This document shows, piece after piece, positions 27,348 through 36,843 of a DNA stretch of 64,000 nucleotides. The notes beneath the pieces were generated by a model, which made no database searches, was not told where the DNA came from, and saw only the letters and a list, made by a program, of their open reading frames with translations. The DNA lies in the NCBI RefSeq assembly GCF_014267175.1, contig NZ_JACMTR010000002.1, positions 1,376,001-1,440,000 of the forward strand. Reading direction: 5' to 3'. Position numbers and translations under genes: made by a program. Position 1 is the first letter of the stretch; every line of letters starts with the position of its first letter. The DNA comes from Pseudonocardia sp. C8. Lineage in GTDB: Bacteria > Actinomycetota > Actinomycetes > Mycobacteriales > Pseudonocardiaceae.

Positions 27348-28112
27348 ATGTCGGAGACCACGCCGCAGACCGTGCCGCTGTCCGTGCAACTCGTGGCGAA
27401 GACGGAGTTCACACCCCCGGCGGACGTCCCGTGGTCCACCGACGCCGACGGTGGCCAGGCCCTCGCCGAGTTCGCCGGGCGGGCCTGCTACCAGTCCTGG
27501 GGCAAGCCGAACCCGCGGACGGCGACCAACGCCGGTTACATCCGGCACATCCTCGAGGTCGGCCACCTGTCCGTGCTGGAGCACGGGAGCGTCAGCTTCT
27601 ACCTGTCCGGGATCTCCCGGTCGCTGACCCACGAGCTGATCCGGCACCGGCACTTCTCGTACTCGCAGCTGTCCCAGCGCTACGTCCCGGAGCGGGACGC
27701 GGCGATGGTCGAGCCCGGTGTCATCGCCGAGGACCCCGAGCTGCACGAGCTGTTCCTGCAGGCCTCCGCGGACGCCCTGGCCTCCTACGAGCGGCTCCTC
27801 GAGGGCCTGGAGAAGCGGTTCGCCGACGTCCCGAACGGGACGCTGCGCCGCAAGCAGGCCCGCCAGGCCGCGCGGTCGGTGCTGCCCAACGCGACCGAGA
27901 CCAAGATCGTCGTCACCGGGAACTACCGCGCCTGGCGGCACTTCATCGCGATGCGTGCCTCCGAGCACGCCGACGTCGAGATCCGCGAGCTGGCCGTCGA
28001 GTGCCTGCGCCAGCTGCAGCGCGAGGTGCCGAACGTCTTCGCCGACTTCGAGATCCAGAAGCTCGAGGACGGCTCCGAGATCGCGTCCAGCCCGCTGGTC
28101 ACCGAGGGCTGA
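27348..28112 (+). CDS. thyX: Flavin-dependent thymidylate synthase ThyX
   Basis: 254 residues from ATG 27348. The ThyX signature RHRxxSxxxxSxR is exact: [13 protein letters not shown] at 99-111. [15 protein letters not shown] precedes it, and the C-terminal [17 protein letters not shown] segment holds residues that bind FAD and dUMP. The enzyme makes dTMP from dUMP using methylene-THF and NADPH through FAD. In the conserved actinobacterial order it precedes dapA-rnj-ftsK; here a regulator and a transporter on the other strand interrupt. It is divergent from the HicB-like gene. Confidence 0.97.
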   Translation: MSETTPQTVPLSVQLVAKTEFTPPADVPWSTDADGGQALAEFAGRACYQSWGKPNPRTATNAGYIRHILEVGHLSVLEHGSVSFYLSGISRSLTHELIRHRHFSYSQLSQRYVPERDAAMVEPGVIAEDPELHELFLQASADALASYERLLEGLEKRFADVPNGTLRRKQARQAARSVLPNATETKIVVTGNYRAWRHFIAMRASEHADVEIRELAVECLRQLQREVPNVFADFEIQKLEDGSEIASSPLVTEG

Positions 28113-28127
28113 GCGTCCGGCCCGCGT

Positions 28128-28862
28128 TCAGGCCAGGACGGCGTGGACGCGGCGGCGGAGGTCCGGCAGGTCGCGGACCACGATGGCGCGCCCCTCCTTC
28201 TCGACCAGGCCCTCGGCGACCAGCCGGGACAGCTCGCGGCTCATCGTCACCCGGGTCAGCCCGACGAGCAGGGCGAGCTCGTCGACGGCGGGCCGGATCG
28301 ACAGCCGGGTGGTGGTGTCGAGTGCGACCTCGCCGTAGGCCTCGACGAGGTGTCCGAGCAGCAGGATGACCCGTTCCCGGGCCGGCAGCCCCTCGATCAG
28401 GACGTGCAGCTGCATGACGCGCTGCTTGTAGGCGATCCGGCGGGTGAGCTCCAGCAACAGCTCCGGCTCGGCCCGGGCGGCCTCGAGCAGGGCGTCCCGG
28501 CTCACCGAGACGATCTCCGACGGCTGGGTGCAGACCGAGCCGAGGTGCCGCGGCCGCCCGTCGATGCAGGCCGCCTCGCCGAGGGTCGCCCCGGACTCGG
28601 CGTAGGCCAGCGTCCGCTCGGCGCCGTCGGGGCGGTGCAGGTAGATCCGAACCCGCCCGCCGACGACGAGGTGGAACCGGGCGGACACCTCGCCCTGCCG
28701 GTAGACGTGCTCGCCGCGCGCGTAGTGCCGGGGAGTGCCCAGCTCGCCGATCCGTGCGGTGATCGCGCTCGACGGCTCCATGAGGAACGGCGAGACGGGC
28801 CGGTCGTGCACGTCGGCGCCGGGGTGCGGGCCGCCCGGATCCGCTGCCGCTCCCGCCGTCAC
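28128..28862 (-). CDS. Crp/Fnr-family transcriptional regulator
   Basis: 244 residues from the GTG at 28862, which has GGAGG 5 bases upstream; a longer frame reaches 29015 through a repeat and was rejected. The cyclic-nucleotide-binding-like domain (about 38-150) has the jelly-roll marks GEHVYRQGEVSARFHLVVGG (20-residue landmark) and ATLGEAACIDG. The C-terminal winged helix has VDELALLVGLTRVTMSRELSRL, shown here by landmark TRVTMSREL, the recognition helix. No Cys cluster for FeS is seen. It lies downstream of the MHS transporter on the same strand and converges with thyX. Confidence 0.9.
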   Translation of the reverse strand: MTAGAAADPGGPHPGADVHDRPVSPFLMEPSSAITARIGELGTPRHYARGEHVYRQGEVSARFHLVVGGRVRIYLHRPDGAERTLAYAESGATLGEAACIDGRPRHLGSVCTQPSEIVSVSRDALLEAARAEPELLLELTRRIAYKQRVMQLHVLIEGLPARERVILLLGHLVEAYGEVALDTTTRLSIRPAVDELALLVGLTRVTMSRELSRLVAEGLVEKEGRAIVVRDLPDLRRRVHAVLA

Positions 28863-28949
28863 CCGGTCCTCCGTTCCCGCCGCGGGCGTACCCGGTGACG
28901 CCCGGTCCCGGATGACGGTAGCCGGGACGGCGGGCGACGGCCCGGTGGG

Positions 28950-29009
28950 CGGCGCCGGGCGACACCCACCGGGCCGGGCCGGCGCCGGGCGGCACCCACC
29001 GGGGCGGGC
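28950..29009. repeat. 30-bp tandem duplication between transporter and Crp gene
   Basis: Two 30-bp units (28950-28979 and 28980-29009) differ at two positions and are followed by the first bases of a third. They lie in the 153-bp gap between the MHS transporter stop and the regulator's start. Confidence 0.85.
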
Positions 29010-29015
29010 CGGCAC

Positions 29016-30332
29016 TCAGGCTGCTGCGGGCTGGGCGTCCTGCTCGGCCAGCGAGCCCGCGTGCGTCGTGGGCAGGGCGACGGTGCAGCCGAGGCTGAGC
29101 AGCGAGACCGCGGCCAGCACCAGGCCGATCGCGAGGCTGCCGTAGAGCGGGACCAGGGCCGCCGCGATCAGCGGCACGACCCCGCCGCCGAGGACCCCGG
29201 CCAGGTTGTACGCGATCCCGGCACCGGTGTAGCGGAACCGGGTGGGGAACAGCTCGGGCAGCTGGGCGCCGATCGGGCCGTAGGCGACCCCGACGACACC
29301 GAGCACGATCGACAGGCCGAGCCCGAACGACCACGCGGTGCCGATGTCGACGATCGGGAAGACGACCACCCCGGCGGCGACCGAGGCCACGTTGCCGATG
29401 ACGACCATGCGGCGTCGTCCCACGCGGTCGGACAGGATCGCCGAGGCGATGGTGGTCACGGCGAACACGGTGCCGCCGACGATCCCCATGGCCAGCACGG
29501 TCGGCCGGGGTAGCGAGAGCTGCTGGGTGCCGTAGCTGGTCATGTAGGTGACGCCGATGTAGAAGAACGCGAACACCGCCGTCGTCGACCCGGCGCCGAG
29601 GAACACCGCTCCCGGGCGGGTGGTGAACACCTCGGCGACCGGCAGCCGCACCGGACCGGAGGACGGGCCGGCCTCCCGGAACGCGGAGGTCTCCTCCAGG
29701 GCGAGCCGCACGTAGAGGCCGACGCCCACCAGCACCACCGAGGCGATGAACGGGACCCGCCATCCCCAGGCGGCGAAGGCGGCGTCGCTCATCGTCAGCG
29801 CGGTGGCGAGGAAGGTGGCCGAGGCGAGGGCGAAGGCCACCGACGGGCCGAGCTGCGGGTAGAGCGCGAACTTCCCGCGGGCCTTGGTGGGGGCGTTCTC
29901 CGCGGTGAGCAGGGTGGCGCCCGCCCACTCGCCGCCGACCGCGAGGCCCTGCAGGATCCGCAGGACCACCAGCAGGATCGGTGCGAGGACGCCGATCGCC
30001 CCGGTGGTCGGGAGCAGGCCGATGGCCAGTGTGGAGAAGCCCATCAGCAGCAGCGTCGTGACCAGCGTTCCCTTGCGGCCGAGCCGGTCGCCGAAGTGCC
30101 CGAACAGGATCGACCCGAACGGCCGGGCGACGAAGGCGACACCGAAGGTGGCCAGTGCGAGCGCGGTCCCGGCCGCGGCCCCGAGCTCGGGGAAGAACAC
30201 CTTGTTGAACACCAGCGCGGCGGCGGTGCCGTAGATGAAGAAGTCGTAGAACTCGATGACGGTGCCGGTCATGCTCGCGAGCGCGATCCTGCGCATCGCC
30301 GATGGGGACTGCGTGGGTGCAGCGTGCGTCAC
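29016..30332 (-). CDS. MHS-family MFS transporter (metabolite:H+ symporter)
   Basis: 438 residues from the GTG at 30332 with GGAGAGGA upstream; the upstream extension of the open frame was rejected. Twelve transmembrane helices. Family marks are TGTVIEFYDFFIYGTAA in helix 1, GHFGDRLGRKGTL in the 2-3 loop, LRILQGLAVGGEWAGA in helix 4-5, and a second DRVGRRR loop in the C-terminal half. MHS carriers take up carboxylates, osmolytes or shikimate with H+. The substrate is unknown; the Crp-type gene downstream may co-vary with it. Confidence 0.9.
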   Translation of the reverse strand: MTHAAPTQSPSAMRRIALASMTGTVIEFYDFFIYGTAAALVFNKVFFPELGAAAGTALALATFGVAFVARPFGSILFGHFGDRLGRKGTLVTTLLLMGFSTLAIGLLPTTGAIGVLAPILLVVLRILQGLAVGGEWAGATLLTAENAPTKARGKFALYPQLGPSVAFALASATFLATALTMSDAAFAAWGWRVPFIASVVLVGVGLYVRLALEETSAFREAGPSSGPVRLPVAEVFTTRPGAVFLGAGSTTAVFAFFYIGVTYMTSYGTQQLSLPRPTVLAMGIVGGTVFAVTTIASAILSDRVGRRRMVVIGNVASVAAGVVVFPIVDIGTAWSFGLGLSIVLGVVGVAYGPIGAQLPELFPTRFRYTGAGIAYNLAGVLGGGVVPLIAAALVPLYGSLAIGLVLAAVSLLSLGCTVALPTTHAGSLAEQDAQPAAA

Positions 30333-30426
30333 GGTGGGTCCTCTCCGCCGTGGGGGCGTCGACCGGGTCACTCGAACGGGGCCCGGCCCGGACACGGGGA
30401 GTATGCGGAGGCGGTCCGGCTCGATC

Positions 30427-30442
30427 TGTATCACTGGCTACA
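30427..30442. promoter_or_regulatory. TGTA-N8-TACA candidate operator upstream of MHS transporter
   Basis: The inverted repeat TGTATCACTGGCTACA lies in an AT-richer patch 95 bp upstream of the transporter start and 84 bp before the divergent TIGR03085-like gene. Short, so the call is tentative. Confidence 0.3.
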
Positions 30443-30525
30443 AAACCGTGACGTGAGTCGCCTTCGTTGTGGACTGTTGGCGGGTCGGGCGGCACCGGCC
30501 GGGCGCGGGCACTACGTTGGGGACG

Positions 30526-31152
30526 GTGAGCCTCGCCACCGACGAACGTGCCGCCATCTGCGCCGAGTTCGAACGCTCCGGCCCGGACCGCCCGACGCTC
30601 TGCGAGGGCTGGAACGCCCGTGACCTGCTCACCCACCTGCTGGTGCGGGAGCGGCAGCCGTGGAACGCCGCCGGGATCCTGGTGCCCGCGCTCTCCGGCG
30701 TCACCGAGCGGGCCATGGAGTCCTACGCGGGTGAGGCCTGGCCGAACATGATCGACGACCTGCGCACGGGCCCGCCGCCGTGGTCGCCGTTCAAGCTCGG
30801 CCGGGTCGACGAGCTGGCCAACGGCGGCGAGTTCTTCGTGCACCACGAGGACCTCCGGCGCGGCGAGCCCGGCTGGGAGCCGCGCCCGGCGGACGCGGAG
30901 CGTGACGGGCAGCTGTGGCAGCTGCTGGCGTCGTCGGCGAAGGTGCTGTTCCGGCGCAGCCCGGTCGGCGTCGTGCTGCAGCGCCCGGAGGGTGCCACGC
31001 AGGTGGTCGCGACCGGGTTCGGCCTGGTCACCGTGGTCGGGGAGCCGTCGGAGCTGGTGCTCCACGCGTTCGGCCGGGACGCCGCCCGGGTCGAGGTCCA
31101 GGGGACGCCCGCCGACGTGGAGGCCTACCGCGCCGCCCCCTCCGGGTTGTGA
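30526..31152 (+). CDS. TIGR03085-like actinobacterial protein (DinB/maleylpyruvate isomerase fold)
   Basis: 208 residues from GTG 30526; the longer open frame adds an atypical leader. It opens SLATDERAAICAEFERSGPD, then RPTLCEGWNARDLLTHLLVRE, with the conserved His in THLL that binds metal in this four-helix-bundle superfamily; a second conserved FFVHHEDLRRGEPGW holds further His residues. TIGR03085 members occur in actinobacteria and have no established reaction. It precedes dapA by 37 bp on the same strand. Confidence 0.8.
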   Translation: MSLATDERAAICAEFERSGPDRPTLCEGWNARDLLTHLLVRERQPWNAAGILVPALSGVTERAMESYAGEAWPNMIDDLRTGPPPWSPFKLGRVDELANGGEFFVHHEDLRRGEPGWEPRPADAERDGQLWQLLASSAKVLFRRSPVGVVLQRPEGATQVVATGFGLVTVVGEPSELVLHAFGRDAARVEVQGTPADVEAYRAAPSGL

Positions 31153-31189
31153 CGCGCACACCGGGGACGAGGCGGTACCGTCGACCCCC

Positions 31190-32218
31190 ATGGAGTCCGG
31201 CCCCCAGAGCGCCCCGACGGCGCAGCACCCGCCCCGTCGCCCGTTCGGTGAGGTGCTCACCGCGATGGTCACCCCGTTCGACGCCGACGGGGAGCTCGAT
31301 CTGGCGAAGGCCGAGGAGCTGGCCACCCACCTGGTGGAGCTGGGCAACGACGGCCTCGTCGTCAACGGGACCACCGGGGAGGGGCCGACGACCACCGACA
31401 GGGAGAAGCAGGAGCTGATCCGCGCCGTCGTCTCGGCCGTGGGTGACCGCGCGACGATCGTCAGCGGTGCCGGGACCTACGACACCGCGCACTCGATCGA
31501 GCTGGCCCGCGGCGCCGAGCGCGCCGGGGCGCACGGCCTGCTGGTGGTGACGCCGTACTACTCGCGGCCGCCGCAGGAGGGCCTGGTCGCGCACTTCACC
31601 GCCGTCGCCGACGCGACCGACCTGCCGGTGATGCTCTACGACATCCCGCCGCGCAGCGTGATCGGCATCGACGTCGAGACGTTCCAGCGGCTCGCCCAGC
31701 ACCAGCGGATCGTCGCGGTCAAGGACGCCCGCAACGACCTGCGGGTCGGCACCGAGGTGCTCGCGACGACGACGCTGGCCTACTACTCCGGTGACGACCC
31801 GGTGAACCTGCCGTGGCTCTCCGTGGGTGCGGTCGGCTTCGTGTCCGTGATCGGCCACGTGGTCGCCGACCGGCTCCGCGCCATGATCGAGGCCTACCAC
31901 GCGGGCGAGCACCAGCGCGCCCGCGCGCTGCACTACGCGATGCTGCCGGTGATCCGGGCGATGGGCCGGGTCGGCGGCGCGGTGTTCGCGAAGACCGCGC
32001 TGCGGCTGCGCGGCATCGACGTCGGCGACACCCGGCTCCCGCTGCCGCCGGCGACCGAGGAGCAGACCGCGGCGATCGCCGGTGACCTGGCCGTCGCCGG
32101 GGTCGCGCTCGACCCGCAGGCCCGCCCCGGCATCACCGCGGAGCGGCCCGGGCACGGCGCGCTCGGCGGCCGCACCGCCACCGACATCGGGGCCGAGGTG
32201 GCCTACCACCGCGCGTGA
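31190..32218 (+). CDS. dapA: 4-hydroxy-tetrahydrodipicolinate synthase DapA
   Basis: 342 residues from ATG 31190, longer than the usual 290-300 because of an N-terminal tail and a C-terminal extension. The TIM-barrel signatures are present: NGTTGEGPTTTDREK with Thr61/Thr62, the Tyr150 of LYDIPPRS, and the Schiff-base Lys178 in VAVKDA. DapA condenses pyruvate with aspartate semialdehyde, the first lysine/DAP step, and feeds DapB (20844). The order dapA-rnj matches M. tuberculosis. A possible partner in the same message is the 208-residue gene upstream. Confidence 0.95.
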   Translation: MESGPQSAPTAQHPPRRPFGEVLTAMVTPFDADGELDLAKAEELATHLVELGNDGLVVNGTTGEGPTTTDREKQELIRAVVSAVGDRATIVSGAGTYDTAHSIELARGAERAGAHGLLVVTPYYSRPPQEGLVAHFTAVADATDLPVMLYDIPPRSVIGIDVETFQRLAQHQRIVAVKDARNDLRVGTEVLATTTLAYYSGDDPVNLPWLSVGAVGFVSVIGHVVADRLRAMIEAYHAGEHQRARALHYAMLPVIRAMGRVGGAVFAKTALRLRGIDVGDTRLPLPPATEEQTAAIAGDLAVAGVALDPQARPGITAERPGHGALGGRTATDIGAEVAYHRA

Positions 32219-32261
32219 CGGCCCCGTCCACGACTGACGACCCTGTGAGGCACGAACACCT

Positions 32262-34016
32262 GTGAGCCCCCAGCGCAACGACCGCCGGAACCGACCCGGG
32301 CGGTCCCTGAGCGCCCCGCCCGAGACGATCGACCGCCCCGAGCTGCCGGCCGGCCCGCCGCCCGCGCTCGCCGCGGGCGGCCTGCGCACGTTCGCGCTCG
32401 GCGGCATCGGCGAGGTCGGCCGCAACATGACCGTCTTCGAGTACGAGGGCCGGTTGCTCGTCGTGGACTGCGGCGTGCTGTTCCCGTCGGACGACTCGCC
32501 CGGCGTCGACCTGATCCTGCCCGACTTCCGGGCCATCGAGGACCGGCTCGACGACATCGACGCGCTCGTGCTGACCCACGGCCACGAGGACCACATCGGT
32601 GCGGTCCCGTGGCTGCTGCGCATGCGGCCGGACCTGCCCGTGATCGGGTCGCGCTTCACGCTCGCCCTGGTCGCGGCCAAGTGCAAGGAGCACCGCCTCA
32701 CCCCGCACCTGCAGGAGGTGTCCGCGGGCGACCGGGTGCGGCACGGCGGCTGGGACTGCGAGTACTTCGCGGTCAACCACTCCATCCCGGACGCGATCGC
32801 GGTCGCGATCCGCACACCGGCCGGGCTGCTGCTGCACACCGGTGACATCAAGCTCGACCAGCTCCCCCTGGACGGGCGGCTCACCGACCTGGGCGGGTTC
32901 TCCCGGCTCGGCGAGGAAGGGGTCGACCTGTTCCTCGTCGACTCCACCAACGCCGAGGTGCCCGGCTTCGTCACCCCGGAGGCCGAGATCGGGCCGGTCA
33001 TCTCCGACCTGGTCCGCCGGGCGCCGTCCCGGATCATCCTGGCCTGCTTCGCCAGCCACGTGCACCGCGTCCAGCAGGTGCTCGACGCGGCCGCGGCGCA
33101 CGGCCGCAAGGTCTGCCTGACCGGGCGCTCGATGGTCCGCAACATGGGGCTGGCCGACGAGCACTCGCTGCTCAACATCCCCGAGGGCCTGCTCGTCGAC
33201 CTCGAGGAGGCGATGCGCCTGCCGGACGACGAGCTCGTGCTCGTCTCCACCGGGTCCCAGGGCGAGCCGCTGGCGGCGCTGTCCCGGATGGCGCGCGGCG
33301 ACCACCGCAGCATCACCATCCGCCCGGACGACACGATCATCCTGGCCAGCTCGCTGATCCCGGGCAACGAGACCGCGGTCTTCGCCGTGATCAACGGCCT
33401 GACCCGGCTCGGCGCGACCGTCGTGCACCAGGGCAACGCCAAGGTGCACGTCTCGGGGCACGCCCCGGCCGGTGAGCTGCTGTTCCTCTACAACGCGGTG
33501 CGCCCGTCGAACGTGATGCCGGTGCACGGCGAGTGGCGCCACCTGCGCGCCAACGCCGCGCTCGCGGTGAAGACCGGGGTGCCGGAGGAGTCGGTGGTCA
33601 TCGCCGAGAACGGCGTGGTCGTCGACCTCGTCGACGGCAAGGCGGCGATCACCGGGCGGGTCGAGGTCGGCCAGGTCTACGTGGACGGCCTGTCCGTCGG
33701 CGACGTCGGCGAGACCACCCTCGGGGACCGGATCGCGCTCGGCGAGGGCGGGTTCATCGCGATCACCGTGGCGATCGACCACAAGTCCGGCCGGGCGCTG
33801 TCCCGGCCGACGCTGTCCGGCCGCGGGTTCTCCGACGACCCGAAGGCGCTCGACGCGGCCCAGCAGCTGGTCGAGGACGAGCTGTCCCGGCTGGAGACCG
33901 AGGGCGTCACCGACGCGCACCGGATCGCCCAGGGCGTCCGGCGCGTGGTCGGCCGCTGGGTGTCGGACACCTACCGGCGCCGCCCGATGATCGTGCCGAC
34001 GGTGATTGCGGTGTAA
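32262..34016 (+). CDS. rnj: Ribonuclease J
   Basis: 584 residues, GTG start. The metallo-beta-lactamase core carries HGHEDHIGA (His106, His108, Asp110, His111), with a further H in the AVNHSIPDA segment; the beta-CASP domain follows, with [10 protein letters not shown] and the [12 protein letters not shown]-terminal landmark. RNase J has both endonuclease and 5'-3' exonuclease activity and works with PNPase in RNA decay. It ends just before a repeat hairpin and is followed by ftsK. The order dapA-rnj-ftsK is conserved in the phylum. Confidence 0.97.
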   Translation: MSPQRNDRRNRPGRSLSAPPETIDRPELPAGPPPALAAGGLRTFALGGIGEVGRNMTVFEYEGRLLVVDCGVLFPSDDSPGVDLILPDFRAIEDRLDDIDALVLTHGHEDHIGAVPWLLRMRPDLPVIGSRFTLALVAAKCKEHRLTPHLQEVSAGDRVRHGGWDCEYFAVNHSIPDAIAVAIRTPAGLLLHTGDIKLDQLPLDGRLTDLGGFSRLGEEGVDLFLVDSTNAEVPGFVTPEAEIGPVISDLVRRAPSRIILACFASHVHRVQQVLDAAAAHGRKVCLTGRSMVRNMGLADEHSLLNIPEGLLVDLEEAMRLPDDELVLVSTGSQGEPLAALSRMARGDHRSITIRPDDTIILASSLIPGNETAVFAVINGLTRLGATVVHQGNAKVHVSGHAPAGELLFLYNAVRPSNVMPVHGEWRHLRANAALAVKTGVPEESVVIAENGVVVDLVDGKAAITGRVEVGQVYVDGLSVGDVGETTLGDRIALGEGGFIAITVAIDHKSGRALSRPTLSGRGFSDDPKALDAAQQLVEDELSRLETEGVTDAHRIAQGVRRVVGRWVSDTYRRRPMIVPTVIAV

Positions 34017-34021
34017 CGCCC

Positions 34022-34061
34022 GTGAGTGGTTGTGCGGGCTATGACCCTCATAACCACTCAC
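34022..34061. repeat. Dispersed hairpin element, copy 2
   Basis: Same 43-bp architecture as 20286-20325, with 36 of 43 positions equal when the shared CGAG tail edge is included. The 10-bp outer stem GTGAGTGGTT/AACCACTCAC is intact and the inner GGG/CCC pairs around an ATGA-containing loop. It begins 5 bases after the rnj stop. Confidence 0.9.
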
Positions 34062-34114
34062 GAGCACGGAGTGCCTCGCCGAGTCGATCTCCTCCCCGGG
34101 CTACCGTGGGTGAC

Positions 34115-36664
34115 ATGGCGGGACGTACGGGTACGGGCAGGGCCACCACGAGGGCGGCCGCGGGTCGCGGCTCGGGGCGGTCCGGTGCGCGCGCGTCGTC
34201 GTCGCGCAAGCGGTCCGCCACCCGCCGGACGCCGCCGCGGCGGCAGGGCCCCGACCTGATCGACCGCGGGATCGACGCGGTCGGCCGGGGCGTCGCGAAG
34301 ACGGTCCGGGCGTCCGGGCGCGCGGTCGGGCGCACCCGTGACATCGACCCGGCGCACCGCCGCGACGGCCTCGGCTTCGGGATGCTCGTGCTCGCGGTGA
34401 TCGCCGCGGCCGGGCTGTGGTGGGGCGCAGGCGGGGCGGTCGGCCACTGGTTCACGTTCGTCGTGCAGGCCGTGATGGGCGTGGCCGGCGTGCTGCTGCC
34501 GGTGATCCTGCTGGGGATCGGCGTCGTCCTCGTGACGGCGCCGGCGCACCCGGAGGCCCGCCCGCGGATCGTCGCCGGCTCGCTGCTGCTCGCGCTCGGC
34601 GTCCTCGGGCTGGTGCACCTGGCCTACGGCGCCCCCGCCGAGCCGGACGCGTGGCGGGGCGCCGGTGGTGCGCTCGGCTACGTCGCGGGCACCCCGCTGC
34701 AGGCCGGGCTGACCGCGTGGACGGCCGTCCCGGTGCTGGTCCTGCTCACCCTGTACGCGTTGCTGCTGGTCACCGGCATCCCCGTGCGCGAGCTGCCGGA
34801 CCGGTTCCGCCGGCTCACCGGGCAGCTCCCGCCGGAGGACGACGAGGCCGGCGGGACGCCGCGCACGGTCGCCGACGCGGTCGCCGAGAAGGAGGCGGCC
34901 GAGGGCGGGGAGACCCCGAAGCGCCGTCGCCCGGCCCGGCGGCGCCAGCAGGCCTCGGAGGCCGACGCGTTCCGGCTGGAGGAGGGCGACCACGCGCCCG
35001 CCCCGCCGGAGACCGAGGATCCCGGTGTCTCCGCGGCCGCGTCGAGGAAGAAGCCATCGCGCGCGCCGATCGTCGAGACCCCGCCGGCAGAAGAGGTGCC
35101 ACCGGCCGAGCACACAGCGGGCGAGCAGCTCTCGATGGCGATCCGCGAACCGGTCGGCGAGACCGAGTACGTGCTGCCACCTGCCGACACCCTGGAGTCG
35201 GGGCCGCCGCCGAAGACACGCAGCTCGGCGAACGACGCCATGATCGAGGCGATCACCGGCGTGCTCGACCAGTTCAACATCGACGCCCAGGTCACCGGCT
35301 TCACCCGGGGCCCGACGGTCACCCGCTACGAGATCGAGCTCGGCCCCGCGGTCAAGGTCGAGAAGATCACCCAGCTGCAGCGCAACCTCGCCTACGCGGT
35401 CGCGAACGACAACGTCCGCCTGCTCGCGCCGATCCCCGGCAAGTCCGCGGTCGGGATCGAGGTGCCCAACACCGACCGCGAGATGGTCCGCCTCGGCGAC
35501 GTCCTGCGCTCGGGCAGCGCCCGCAACGAGCAGCACCCGATGGGCATCGGGCTGGGCAAGGACATCGAGGGCCACTACCTGGTCGCCAACCTCGCGAAGA
35601 TGCCGCACCTGCTGGTCGCCGGGTCCACCGGCTCCGGCAAGTCGAGCTTCGTCAACTCGATGCTGGTGTCGCTGCTGACCCGGGCCACGCCGGACGAGGT
35701 CCGGATGATCCTCATCGACCCGAAGATGGTCGAGCTGACCCCGTACGAGGGCATCCCGCACCTGATCACGCCCATCATCACCCAGCCGAAGAAGGCGGCC
35801 GCCGCGCTGGCCTGGCTGGTGGAGGAGATGGAGCAGCGCTACCAGGACATGCAGGCGAACCGGGTCCGGCACATCGACGACTTCAACCGCAAGGTCCGCT
35901 CCGGCGAGATCACCGCGCCGCCCGGGTCCGAGCGGGTGTACCGGCCGTACCCCTACATCATGTGCATCGTCGACGAGCTCGCCGACCTCATGATGACCGC
36001 GCCCCGCGACGTCGAGGACGCGATCGTCCGGATCACCCAGAAGGCCCGCGCGGCCGGCATCCACCTGATCCTCGCGACCCAGCGGCCCTCGGTCGACGTC
36101 GTCACGGGCCTGATCAAGACGAACGTGCCGTCCCGGCTGGCGTTCGCGACGTCGTCGCTCACCGACTCCCGGGTCATCCTCGACCAGCCGGGCGCGGAGA
36201 AGCTGATCGGCATGGGCGACGCCCTCTACCTGCCGATGGGCGCGGGCAAGCCGGTCCGCATGCAGGGCGCGTTCGTCGACGACGACGAGATCGCCAAGGT
36301 CGTCGCGTTCACCAAGGAGCAGGCCGAGCCCAGCTACACCGAGGGCGTCACCGCGGCGAAGGCCGGCGAGAAGAAGGAGATCGACGAGGACATCGGCGAC
36401 GACCTCGACCTGCTCCTGCAGGCGGCCGAGCTGATCGTCACCTCGCAGTTCGGGTCGACGTCGATGCTGCAGCGCAAGCTCCGCGTGGGCTTCGCCAAGG
36501 CCGGGCGCCTGATGGACCTGCTGGAGACCCGCAACATCGTCGGGCCCTCCGAGGGGTCGAAGGCGCGGGACGTGCTCGTGAAGCCGGACGAGCTGGAGAA
36601 CGCGCTCTACCTGATCCGCGGCGGCGGCACGGCCGACGGCGGCGAGGTCGGCGACGACGAGTGA
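34115..36664 (+). CDS. ftsK: DNA translocase FtsK
   Basis: 849 residues from ATG 34115. A basic, Ser/Arg-rich N-terminus (1-80) precedes four membrane segments (about 86-105, 113-141, 152-171, 198-220). A charged linker (225-365) leads to the RecA-like motor with Walker [10 protein letters not shown] at 503-511 and Walker [14 protein letters not shown]. The gamma winged helix at the C-terminus has [20 protein letters not shown]. It pumps chromosomes at the division septum and aligns dif sites. A 98-bp gap with the repeat hairpin separates it from rnj. Confidence 0.97.
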   Translation: MAGRTGTGRATTRAAAGRGSGRSGARASSSRKRSATRRTPPRRQGPDLIDRGIDAVGRGVAKTVRASGRAVGRTRDIDPAHRRDGLGFGMLVLAVIAAAGLWWGAGGAVGHWFTFVVQAVMGVAGVLLPVILLGIGVVLVTAPAHPEARPRIVAGSLLLALGVLGLVHLAYGAPAEPDAWRGAGGALGYVAGTPLQAGLTAWTAVPVLVLLTLYALLLVTGIPVRELPDRFRRLTGQLPPEDDEAGGTPRTVADAVAEKEAAEGGETPKRRRPARRRQQASEADAFRLEEGDHAPAPPETEDPGVSAAASRKKPSRAPIVETPPAEEVPPAEHTAGEQLSMAIREPVGETEYVLPPADTLESGPPPKTRSSANDAMIEAITGVLDQFNIDAQVTGFTRGPTVTRYEIELGPAVKVEKITQLQRNLAYAVANDNVRLLAPIPGKSAVGIEVPNTDREMVRLGDVLRSGSARNEQHPMGIGLGKDIEGHYLVANLAKMPHLLVAGSTGSGKSSFVNSMLVSLLTRATPDEVRMILIDPKMVELTPYEGIPHLITPIITQPKKAAAALAWLVEEMEQRYQDMQANRVRHIDDFNRKVRSGEITAPPGSERVYRPYPYIMCIVDELADLMMTAPRDVEDAIVRITQKARAAGIHLILATQRPSVDVVTGLIKTNVPSRLAFATSSLTDSRVILDQPGAEKLIGMGDALYLPMGAGKPVRMQGAFVDDDEIAKVVAFTKEQAEPSYTEGVTAAKAGEKKEIDEDIGDDLDLLLQAAELIVTSQFGSTSMLQRKLRVGFAKAGRLMDLLETRNIVGPSEGSKARDVLVKPDELENALYLIRGGGTADGGEVGDDE

Positions 36665-36714
36665 GCGGCGCCACGCACCGGGTCACGTTCGTCCGTTCCG
36701 TACTGTGACAAACA

Positions 36715-36735
36715 CCAAGAGTAGCAACTCTTTGG
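36715..36735. other. Low-GC patch with small inverted repeat
   Basis: AAGAGT at 36717-36722 pairs with ACTCTT at 36727-36732 around AGCA, extended by a CCA/TGG edge with one bulge. The patch is unusually AT-rich for this DNA and sits between ftsK and the YceI gene; it may be a promoter or operator. Confidence 0.4.
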
Positions 36736-36843
36736 CGCGAACGGATTAACGAGAGGGTGACGAACGTGCCAGAGTGACGGCGAGGGTCGTCGACCGGCGG
36801 CCCGCCGTCGTGCTGCCCGTGCGGGGTGGGGGAGGTCTGGCCG

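Noticed and set aside
28863..29015. Longer Crp protein from 29015
   Set aside because: The extension is encoded by the 30-bp repeat and would be Pro/Gly/Ala-rich. GTG 28862 has a clear GGAGG.
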